Of a DNA stretch of 64,000 nucleotides, positions 54,143 to 62,800 are shown in pieces. Source of the stretch: Nostoc sp. UCD121 (lineage in GTDB: Bacteria > Cyanobacteriota > Cyanobacteriia > Cyanobacteriales > Nostocaceae); NCBI RefSeq assembly GCF_014222285.1, contig NZ_JACKZS010000017.1:1-64000 (forward strand), read 5' to 3'. A model generated the notes under the pieces. It was not told where the DNA came from, ran no database searches, and was given only the letters and a program-made list of their open reading frames with translations. The translations under genes and the position numbers were made by a program. Position 1 is the first letter of the stretch. Each line of letters opens with the position of its first letter.

Positions 54143-55543
54143 ATGTCTTTGTCTCCAGGCTCTACCAAAAATATTCAAATAGTCTTTATATACTCATCAT
54201 CTGGTCGTCAAGATGAAAACCTTCGACAAGAGTTAAAGAAGCACCTGAGTACATTGAAAGACTCAGGTGTGTTTATAGAATGGTGTAAATACCCTGTTGA
54301 CGTATCACATTTTTCTCATGACACAAACAATCGTAATTTTAATATTTTAAACACATCTGATGTGGTTGCATTACTTGTTAACCCACAATTGATTTCTCTA
54401 ATTCAAAATACAACTTCATTTTCTACTGAAATTCAGCATATATTACAGCGAGGTAAACAGGAAGAAATTATTGTTGTACCTTTGCTCATCCGCGAAGTTC
54501 ATGGCTGGGAGAAAGTATTCGGTGATTTAAATCCATTGCCGAAATCTAGAATAGCCGTAAAGAAATCATCAGACACTGATGGAGCTTTTGCTAATATAGC
54601 TAAAGGTCTGGAAGAAATAATCGAAAAAATTAAACAATACCATCAAAATTTACAGGAATATAGGCAGATTTTTTATACTGCAATTCAGGATGAGTATCCT
54701 CTTAGTACTCAAACACTAAATTCCTTAATCAAATTCAAGCAAAATTGGGAATTAAAAAATAAAGATATAGAATTAATAGAGCAAGAAATAACTACCCAAG
54801 TAAAGCAAGAACACAATCAAAAATTACAACGGTATAAACAAGAATTTTTTCAGAGAATTCGGCGAGGTAATAGTCTCAGTGAGCAAGATCGTGATAGATT
54901 GAAAACTCTACAAAATGACTTAAGTCTTAAAGATGAAGTTGTAACTAGAATCGAGAATGAAGTTACTGAAAATATTTCTCTTCAACCTTTTCGGCGACTT
55001 ATAGGCTATGATAATCAAGCTAATCCAAGCGTCGTTATTACTGCTATTGTGATTGTTGTAGTTGCTGCGCTTTTAGGATTTTGTAAATCTTCTCCAGAGA
55101 CACAACTAACTAATTTAGAAAATCAAGGACAAAATAAGCTTAAGATTGCTGCTAAAAATATTGATTATATAAAACGTGGTAATGGCCACTATTCGCAAAA
55201 AAATTATCAGGCAGCAATTAAGGATTATACCCAAGCTATTGAAATTGCGCCTAAAAATGTTAACGCATATATACAACGTGGTTATGCTCAATATTATATA
55301 CAAAAATACCAGGCAGCAATTGACGACTATACCACAGCTATTCGCCTTTCTCCTGACTTAGCTGATGCCTATAATAATCGTGGTTTTGTTTATGATAAGA
55401 ACTTACCAAATAAACAACAAGCAATTAAAGATTATCAAAAGGCAGAGACTCTATACAAAAAACAAGGAGTAAAAGATAAAGTTAAAGAAATGCGTTCTAG
55501 GATCAAGAAGCTTCAGCAGAAAAAGCCCCGGTTTCCGAATTAA
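54143..55543 (+). CDS. TIR-like / membrane / TPR protein
   Basis: A 466-residue multi-domain protein. Residues about 11-160 are a second TIR-like domain (IQIVFIYSSSGRQDENLRQEL, VVALLVNPQLI, VVPLLIREVHGWEKVFGDLNPLP), with a glutamate (E97 in SFSTEIQHIL) in the NADase place, but a more diverged core than its neighbour. Residues about 170-276 hold two copies of a helical unit (YRQIFYTAIQDEYPLSTQTL and YKQEFFQRIRRGNSLSEQDR). One membrane helix follows (about 296-314, VVITAIVIVVVAALLGF), then two to three TPR units (340-440). The layout suggests a membrane-bound partner recruiting proteins by its TPR end while its TIR faces the same side. Translation coupling with the first TIR gene is likely from the 27-base gap. 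Function unknown. Confidence 0.75.
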   Translation: MSLSPGSTKNIQIVFIYSSSGRQDENLRQELKKHLSTLKDSGVFIEWCKYPVDVSHFSHDTNNRNFNILNTSDVVALLVNPQLISLIQNTTSFSTEIQHILQRGKQEEIIVVPLLIREVHGWEKVFGDLNPLPKSRIAVKKSSDTDGAFANIAKGLEEIIEKIKQYHQNLQEYRQIFYTAIQDEYPLSTQTLNSLIKFKQNWELKNKDIELIEQEITTQVKQEHNQKLQRYKQEFFQRIRRGNSLSEQDRDRLKTLQNDLSLKDEVVTRIENEVTENISLQPFRRLIGYDNQANPSVVITAIVIVVVAALLGFCKSSPETQLTNLENQGQNKLKIAAKNIDYIKRGNGHYSQKNYQAAIKDYTQAIEIAPKNVNAYIQRGYAQYYIQKYQAAIDDYTTAIRLSPDLADAYNNRGFVYDKNLPNKQQAIKDYQKAETLYKKQGVKDKVKEMRSRIKKLQQKKPRFPN

Positions 55544-55681
55544 ATATATCTTAACCTCTACCAAATCGGATAATGAGGATAAACAAGAATCACCTCTTAC
55601 TTGTCAGAATATCAGTAATGCGATCGCTTTCAGGATATGCTAATTAAAAAGCTCATTGGTTATGACTTTGTACTAGATAAA

Positions 55682-56302
55682 TTAACAACACTCAGAAGGT
55701 GGCTGTGACCGAATCATCCACACCAAGATACCTAATATTTGCTCTACTGGCGGAATTAAATATTCAGTTAAATCAATAGTAACTGTGCTGTCCTCCAGCT
55801 TGATGAATGTCCACAGATTGCCACTAGTAACACTACCGTAGATAGTAGCAATAGGTTTTTCGTATTTGGTATTAAACCTTTGGGCGGCGATCATTTCTGC
55901 GATACACTGCCCCAAACCACCTTTAAGATTTTCCTTTTTAGCTTCTACAATTACTACTGCTGGAGCTTCAATAAATAATTGTTCTGGGGAAATGCTAATC
56001 ATAAAGTCGCAGAATCCAGCCAGTCCAACTTCTGGTTCAACATTAAATTCTTCTCCCGAAAAGAAACTGATTTGTCTGTTGAGAATTTTCCTGACTTCAA
56101 ACAAGATTGGGCTGATAATCAATTCTGATCTAGCTTTCTCAGAACCCATTGCAATTGCTAGCTGGATACTTTCTGCTAAAAATTCAGCTAATAGGGGACT
56201 AGGTGAAATTGGTTCTATAGGAGGTAAAAATCGCCCACCTTCTACTAAGGTGAGATTAAAGTCTTGTTTTACTTTTCTTAAAGAAAACTCTCTATAGGAC
56301 AT
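55682..56302 (-). CDS. PD-(D/E)XK nuclease-like protein
   Basis: A 206-residue protein of uncertain function. The middle shows a possible PD-(D/E)XK core: E61/E70 in the ELIISPILFEVRK helix, D100 in GFCDFMISI, then the strand VIVEAKKEN with E121 and K123, and a glutamine (Q133) after it. Such folds occur in restriction enzymes and many other nucleic-acid proteins, and also in inactive forms. The gene is convergent with the TIR operon and ends 138 bases after its end. The N terminus is variable; an ATG at 56302 is taken as start over a TTG at 56305. Confidence 0.65.
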   Translation of the reverse strand: MSYREFSLRKVKQDFNLTLVEGGRFLPPIEPISPSPLLAEFLAESIQLAIAMGSEKARSELIISPILFEVRKILNRQISFFSGEEFNVEPEVGLAGFCDFMISISPEQLFIEAPAVVIVEAKKENLKGGLGQCIAEMIAAQRFNTKYEKPIATIYGSVTSGNLWTFIKLEDSTVTIDLTEYLIPPVEQILGILVWMIRSQPPSECC

Positions 56303-56369
56303 CAAGTGTCTCCTAATACTCCATCAAGCCAACAATGCTTGGTAACACAGATATTTTATTTCTCTCTTT

Positions 56370-56519
56370 TCCTTCTTCCTTCTCTGCGAGACGCTGCGCG
56401 TAGCTTGCTTCCCCGGAGGGGTATGCGCTCTTTGCGTCCTTCTCCCAAGGGGAGACGCTAACGCGAATGCGGTTCGTTCCTTTACCCCTCTTCCCAGTGC
56501 GAAGAGGGGTTGGGGGTGA
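56370..56519. repeat. Cluster of small palindromic repeats
   Basis: GAGACGCTGCGCGTAGCTTG, CCCCGGAGGGGTATGCG and GGGGAGACGCTAACGCG are small palindromic units side by side, followed by CCCCTCTTC/GAAGAGGGG (about 56487-56511) with a TTGGGGGTG tail like that at 12975. Non-coding, between two minus-strand genes. Confidence 0.65.
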
Positions 56520-56521
56520 AG

Positions 56522-58255
56522 TTACGCCGGATAAATCCGCAATCTTCTATTTGGTTCTTCGCCAAAACTATGCGACTTGAGGCGATAATGTTCTACCAAC
56601 TCATGTTGCATTTTGCGAACTTGCGGAGAACGCGGTAATAACTCCACTGGCTGTCCTTTCGGAATCACAATTTGCTCAACAGCAAGTCTAGCTTCTTCCA
56701 AGGCATCCATCTCATCATCGCTACCACTGTGCAAAAACAGTTGCAGTTCAAGATCATCGGTCATTTCTGGGTCATCCATGTTCAGCAACCGCCGCAAGCC
56801 ACGGGTAATTTGCGGAATGGTGCTGGATTTAATCATGTGGATGGGGACATGACGGGCTTTCGCCATTTGGCGTAATTTGGCGTGGTTCTTGACGTGCGAT
56901 CGCAGTGCTAAAATCGCATCAGCACTATCTATATCTTTTGTCAACACCACGGGTAAAGTTAGCACGCTAATTACCTGTTCTAGTTGATGGCGGCTAACGC
57001 CATAAGGGTAAACGTGCAGTGGCAAATCTTCACCATTTGGCCCTGGCACTCTTGTAGCAGCATCTAAATCAATGCTCTCAGAATAATTGAAGGATTCATC
57101 CAGCAATCGATCAAACTCACTACGTCCAGTCACCCGTTCTACAGGCAATTGCGGCAGTGCAACCATTTGTCCCGAAGAACGCCAGCCATTAGCCTGTCGC
57201 GCCGGTGGGAAAGATTCTTCCACTGTCCCTAATTGTCCACCGCGACCGTTGACAACAGCTAACTGCCTTGAAACCGCAACTTTGCCCTGGTCATCAACGG
57301 TTCTCGTTTGTGGGGTAGCCTGACGACCTCGCAGCAGATTATCTACTGTGTCAGCAACGCTTTCGTGTACTACCCAGCGTTGGCGTTCCAACATTTCCAC
57401 AGCAATTTCAAAGGTAGGAGGGGCTTTCCGCTCCAAAACAGTCTTTTGAGAGCCTCGCCGTCTGGCTTCATCGTCTCCCAGTGTCACCGCTTGGATACCC
57501 CCAACTAAATCAGCCAAGGTAGGGTTTTTAATCAGATTTTCGATCTGATTACCGTGGGCAGTACCTACCAACTGTACGCCCCGTTCAGCAATAGTCCGAG
57601 CCGCTAAAGCTTCCAGTTCCGTGCCAATTTCATCAATGACAATGACTTCTGGCATGTGGTTTTCCACTGCCTCAATCATCACCTGATGCTGTTGTTCTGG
57701 ATGAGCCACTTGCATCCGCCGAGCGCGACCAATAGCGGGGTGGGCAACATCACCATCTCCAGCGATTTCGTTGGAGGTGTCAATAATCACCACTCGCTTA
57801 TGCAGATCGTCTGCCAAAACACGGGCAATTTCCCGTAAGGCAGTAGTTTTGCCCACGCCTGGACGACCGAGCATGAGAATCGATTTACCAGTCTCTACCA
57901 AATCGCGGATCATGCCAATGGTTCCGAATACCGCCCGACCAACGCGACAGGTCAAGCCAATAATCTTACCAGTACGGTTGCGGATCGCACTGATCCGATG
58001 CAAAGTTTGCTCAATTCCTGCTCGATTATCTCCGCCAAAAATTCCGACTCGTTGAATGCAATCATCTATCTGTTCTTGAGTAACAGGTATTTCGCTCAGA
58101 TACTCAGCTTGATTAGGAAAGCGAGCCTCTGGGCGACGACCCAAATCCAAGACCACTTCTACTAAAATATCTCGTTTGGGATGACTCTCTAGTACTTGTT
58201 GCAGGTCTTGGGGCAAAATGTCTAATAACTTTTGGAGATCGTCTGTAATCGTCAT
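56522..58255 (-). CDS. R3H-domain AAA ATPase, Ycf45/SpoIIIAA-like
   Basis: A 577-residue cytosolic ATPase conserved in cyanobacteria and algal plastids (Ycf45). The N-terminal half has the AAA core: Walker A GRPGVGKTTALREI (about residue 130), VVIIDTSNEIAGDGD, and the Walker B VIVIDEIGTELEA. The RGVQLVGTAHGNQIENLI segment matches the SpoIIIAA-related family. A long linker rich in Gly and Arg leads to the C-terminal R3H domain (HYRLKSHSFGEEPNRRLRI) that binds single-stranded nucleic acid. Biological role is not established. Transcribed alone, with a leader of about 150 bases from the ldpA stop. Confidence 0.9.
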   Translation of the reverse strand: MTITDDLQKLLDILPQDLQQVLESHPKRDILVEVVLDLGRRPEARFPNQAEYLSEIPVTQEQIDDCIQRVGIFGGDNRAGIEQTLHRISAIRNRTGKIIGLTCRVGRAVFGTIGMIRDLVETGKSILMLGRPGVGKTTALREIARVLADDLHKRVVIIDTSNEIAGDGDVAHPAIGRARRMQVAHPEQQHQVMIEAVENHMPEVIVIDEIGTELEALAARTIAERGVQLVGTAHGNQIENLIKNPTLADLVGGIQAVTLGDDEARRRGSQKTVLERKAPPTFEIAVEMLERQRWVVHESVADTVDNLLRGRQATPQTRTVDDQGKVAVSRQLAVVNGRGGQLGTVEESFPPARQANGWRSSGQMVALPQLPVERVTGRSEFDRLLDESFNYSESIDLDAATRVPGPNGEDLPLHVYPYGVSRHQLEQVISVLTLPVVLTKDIDSADAILALRSHVKNHAKLRQMAKARHVPIHMIKSSTIPQITRGLRRLLNMDDPEMTDDLELQLFLHSGSDDEMDALEEARLAVEQIVIPKGQPVELLPRSPQVRKMQHELVEHYRLKSHSFGEEPNRRLRIYPA

Positions 58256-58411
58256 GCTTTCTATGGTGACGGAAACAACAGTAAATCAGATACTTTCAGC
58301 TTCTAACTGTTCTCAATAGCTCGTTCAATGCTCAAACCTCCTACCTTGACTATACAAACATAAATTAAACATAAGTTACAGTATCTTCTGGTACCTAGTA
58401 ATTATGCTTAA

Positions 58412-59584
58412 TTAATGCTCACTCTCCATTCTCTGAGATGACTTGATCTGGGAAACCAGAGAATGGGCAAGTTCTACAGCTTGCCAAAGCAATGCTTCAT
58501 CTTCTTCTAGGCAAAGAGTCGCCTTCATATTGGTGTTACTTACCTCCTTATTCTCTAACTTTTCGAGAATTGGTGACAGCAGTACACGGGCGTAGCTACC
58601 GTAGGCGACCCCGGAAATTTTGGATTTTGGATTTTGGATTTTGGATTGTGGATCGGTGTCTTCTAATCCAAAATCTAAAATCGGCAATCTAAAATCGTTG
58701 AGTAGCCCCATTGCCTTTAACTTAGCAACCGTATAGCTATTTGTGCCGCCTGCTAACTGCACATATCCCGGTAATTTCGCTGCCAAAACTTTCTGCCCTA
58801 ATTTCACTGCGGCTATTGTCGTACCATCGCCAATATCGCCACTCATAGAACGACCGTCGGTTTGCCAAATTAAAGCACTTGTGAGTGGGGCAATCAGGTC
58901 ATACACTGCTCTTAGGTAATCAGTCATCCCCTCGCCATCGGGACAGCTGATGGCTAGTACTTTTAATTGATCGGCCCACGGTGAAATTGCCTGCCATAAT
59001 CGCTGAAATTCTGCCAACCGCCCTACTTGTGTATGGATTTCTACGGCATCTACTCCTGTTGACATTACTAATGGCGCGATCGCTCCTGGCGTTGTCACGT
59101 ATGAAGCTGTATAAATTATACCATAAGGACAAATTGGGATGCAACGACCGCAGCCATAACATTTTTCGGATACCACTCCTGAAAAATCTTCTTTGATATT
59201 GTCAAATACGATTGCTTGTGCCGGACAAATCCGTTCACAGGGTCTAGGGCAGTCTCTAGGACACTCAGTAGGATTAAATTCTGCTTTGCGAAAATGGGGG
59301 TCTTCTCCATCGTTTAGGCTGACCATTAAAAAGGGTAAGTTGCCTTTGTAGTCAAAGCCTCGCTGTTGGGCATCTTGAGCTAGAGTTTTAGCTACTTGTA
59401 GCCCTGCTTGCGCTGCTGCAATCACTGCTGGATCAGCTGCAACATCTATGCAGTCAGCGCCCGCCAAAGTATAGGCTAACGTTAAATTTCTAACTGCCGG
59501 CAAATGCTGGAAGCTGGCTCCGCAGATGAGCTTGAACCAGTTACCTTGTTTGAGAGATTGTAAAGGGACGAACAGATCGGTCAC
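58412..59584 (-). CDS. ldpA: Light-dependent circadian period protein LdpA
   Basis: Iron-sulfur protein that passes the redox state of the cell to the cyanobacterial clock. The 390-residue protein starts FVPLQSLKQGNWFKLICGAS and has the two ferredoxin-like cysteine clusters CPRDCPRPCERICPAQAI and CYGCGRCIPICPYGIIY expected for two 4Fe-4S centres. Starts at GTG. A stretch near residue 315 (DPQSKIQNPKSKIS) is encoded by an in-frame heptanucleotide repeat (58618-58652), giving a repetitive basic linker not expected in the family and possibly disordered. The clock-contact part is C-terminal of it, so the linker may alter spacing only. Confidence 0.9.
   Translation of the reverse strand: MTDLFVPLQSLKQGNWFKLICGASFQHLPAVRNLTLAYTLAGADCIDVAADPAVIAAAQAGLQVAKTLAQDAQQRGFDYKGNLPFLMVSLNDGEDPHFRKAEFNPTECPRDCPRPCERICPAQAIVFDNIKEDFSGVVSEKCYGCGRCIPICPYGIIYTASYVTTPGAIAPLVMSTGVDAVEIHTQVGRLAEFQRLWQAISPWADQLKVLAISCPDGEGMTDYLRAVYDLIAPLTSALIWQTDGRSMSGDIGDGTTIAAVKLGQKVLAAKLPGYVQLAGGTNSYTVAKLKAMGLLNDFRLPILDFGLEDTDPQSKIQNPKSKISGVAYGSYARVLLSPILEKLENKEVSNTNMKATLCLEEDEALLWQAVELAHSLVSQIKSSQRMESEH
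58618..58652. repeat. Heptanucleotide repeat inside ldpA
   Basis: Five tandem heptamers of TTTTGGA type (the last is TTGTGGA). They lie in the coding sequence of ldpA in the region translated as PQSKIQNPKSKIS. Confidence 0.8.
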
Positions 59585-59831
59585 ACTTCTATTATGCGTT
59601 TATGCGACTAAAAATAGTAGTCTGTAATCAAGAAAAAGTTCGGATTTCCTGAATTAGGGAATGGGGTATTGGGTACTTGTACTGAGCAAAACAAGTGCGC
59701 CTTGTAGAGAAGCTGTAAAGCCTGCGGCATAGCTACGCTTAGGGCGCAGCATCTCGTAGAGGACTATTGGGTATTATTTGGTTATTAATTCTTCTCACCC
59801 ACTTCCGCAGCTTTCTGAGGAGTTGATATAC

Positions 59832-62800
59832 ATGACAGTCAATGCAATAACTGTATTTTTTGTAGAAGACTCTGCTGAAGACAGAGCTTTGTATCGGCGC
59901 TTCCTAGAGCGGGACGATCGCTACACTTATAATATTTACGAATTTGAGTCTGCAAATAAGGCGCTACAAGCTTGCCAAGGGAAAATACCGGATGTGATTT
60001 TGTTGGACTATTTATTACCAGATTTAGACGGGCTGGAATTTCTCACTAAGTTACAGAGGCAAACTTCCAGCAGCCAAATTCCAGTAATTATGCTGACGGG
60101 ACAGGGAGACGAAACGATCGCAGTCCAAGCTATCAAAAGTGGAGCCTATGATTATCTAGTGAAAGGAAAACTGAACCGAGAAAATTTTTGCCGAACGATT
60201 CATGGGGCGATTAAGCATAAGCAGCTAGAACAGCAGCAGGAACAACAACGCCTAGTAGGAGAGATCGCTCTCCATATCCGCAAATCTTTGCAACTTCAAG
60301 ACATTCTTACTACTAGTGTTCAAGAAGTCCGGCAGTTATTGGTTGCCGATCGGGTAGTAGTGTATAAATTTACTCCAATGATGCAGGGTTGCATTATATC
60401 AGAGTCAGTGTTGCCTGAATGGCAATCAAGCTTGGGACTAGAGATTGAAGATACCTGTTTTCAAGAAAGCCGGGGGGAAAAATATCGCCAAGGAAAAATT
60501 TGGACAACTACGAATATCTACGAAGCGGGTTTAAGTGAATGCCATCTGCAATTATTAGAACAGTTTCAGGTAAAGGCGAATTTAATTGTCCCCATTCTGG
60601 TAGAAAACATAGCGACTTCAGCAGTTGAACTTTGGGGTCTATTTATTGTGCATCAATGTTCTGCTCCACGGCAATGGCAGGCATTTGAGGTGGAATTGCT
60701 CAACCAATTGACTGTACAATTAGCGATCGCTATCCAGCAATCCCAACTCTACCATCACCTCCAAAGTCTCAACACTGAGTTAGAAGCCAAAGTACAAGAA
60801 CGCACTGCCAAATTGCAAGAAAGCGATCGCCGATTCCGCGCTATCTTTAATAACACTTTCCAATTTACAGGATTGCTAACGCCATCTGGGATTTTACTGG
60901 AGGCTAACCAGACTGCACTTAGTTTTGGCGGAATTAAGCTGGAAGATGTCATCAATCGCCCTTTTTGGGAATCACATTGGTGGACAATTTCACCACAGAC
61001 TCAAGAAGAATTAAAACAAGCGATCGCTCGTTCGGCTCAAGGGGAGTTTGTCCGCTATGAAGTTGAGGTTCTAGGCGCAAATAACCGAATAGCAACAATC
61101 GATTTTTCACTGCGTCCGCTTCCAGATGAGACAGGTAAAGTCGTTTTGTTGATTCCCGAAGGGCGAGATATTACTGAACGTAAACAAACCGAACTTGCTT
61201 TGCATGAGCGGGAAGTGATGTTGCACTTGATTGGAGATAATTTGCCCAATGGTGCAGTTTATCAGGTGATCCGCGAACTGGATGGGAGCGATCGCTTTTC
61301 CTATCTGAGTGGAGGGATGGAAAGACTAACAGAAGTCAAAGTAGAAGATGCACTCAGAGATTCATCTCTGCTTTATCGGCAGTTCATCTCAGAGGATATT
61401 CCCCGGCTAGAGGAAGCCGTTGAAGAGTCCCGGCTAAATCTGTCTGTCTTTGATATTCAACTACGAATCCGAACGCCTAGTGGTCAACTCAAATGGTTCC
61501 ATTTTCGTTCTACACCACGCCAGTTGCAGGATGGGCGTGTGGCTTGGGATGGACTAGTGGTGGATGTTACCGACCTCAAGAACAGCGAAGAAACCTTACG
61601 CAAAAGTCAAGCTCTACTAGAAGAATCACAGCGAGTTGCTCGCCTTGGTAGTTGGGAGTTTGAAATTGCTAGTGGCAAAATTACCTGGTCAAAGGAGCTT
61701 TTTGATCTCTTCAATCGGGAACCCGCACTTTTGGAGCCAAACTATGAGGAAAATCTGCAATTGTATCACCCTGAAGATGGGCAGAAATTGCACCAAGCAG
61801 TTGAGCGGGCGATGGCCACTGGTGAGTCCTACAAACAAATTCTCCGTGTCCCCCAGAATGGATCTAATCGCTATTTTGAGGGTATTGGATATGCAGAATT
61901 CAACGCCGATGAAGAGGTGATTCGCCTTTATGGTACTGCCCAAGATGTCACCGAACAAGAAATTGCGCTACGCGATCGCCAAAAAGCAGAAGAAACTCTC
62001 CGCCAAAGTGAGGAAAGACTACAATTAGCACTTGAAGCTTCTGGGGATGGTTTATGGGACTGGAATATTCTCACTGGAGAGGTATATTACAACTCTCGCT
62101 TTTTAGAAATGCTCGGATACGGCTTGGATGAACTTCTACAAGATTTCAGTACTTGGGAGCGATTAGTTCATCCAGATGATCTACCTTGGGTTGAGGAAAT
62201 CTTGGCAGCCCACCTCAAGGATAGTTCAGTACCCTACAAATTTGACTATCGACTCAGAACCAAATCTGGCGAATGGAAATGGATTGCCAACTATGGTAAG
62301 GTTGTCGTCCGAGATCAAGAGGGTCATCCTTTGCGGATGAGTGGTACTCATCGGGATGTTAGCCATATCTACGACGAGCTTCGCTTACGCAAACAAACTG
62401 AAGCAGCCTTAGCTAAAAGTGAAGAACAACTAAGGCTAACCTTAGAATTTAACCACATTGGTCTTTGGGATTGGAATGTTGAAACAGGCGAAGTTATTTG
62501 GAACGACAACCATTTTCGTTTGTTAGGTTTACAGCCAGAAACATCAGCAAGCTATCAGCTATGGCGCAATTGTGTTCATCTGGAGGATGTTGACCGAATT
62601 GAACAGGCTGTATTAAATGCGTTGGCAGAACATATTAATTTTGAAGATGAATATCGAGTGATTTACCCCGATGGCAGTGTTCACTGGCTCACCGGGAAAG
62701 GGCGCGGCGTTTACAACGAAGCAGGCGAAGCTGTGCGGATGCTGGGCGTGATTATTGATATCAGCGATCGCAAAAGTCTGGAGCGAGAACTAGCTCACAA

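Noticed and set aside
57771..58055. 94-codon plus-strand frame over the R3H ATPase
   Set aside because: Antisense shadow of the Walker A region; no family match.
58585..58610. A second dispersed repeat (GGCGTAGCTACCGTAGGCG) inserted in ldpA
   Set aside because: The residues it encodes (GVAYGSYAR) may be natural in the family, so only the heptamer is claimed.
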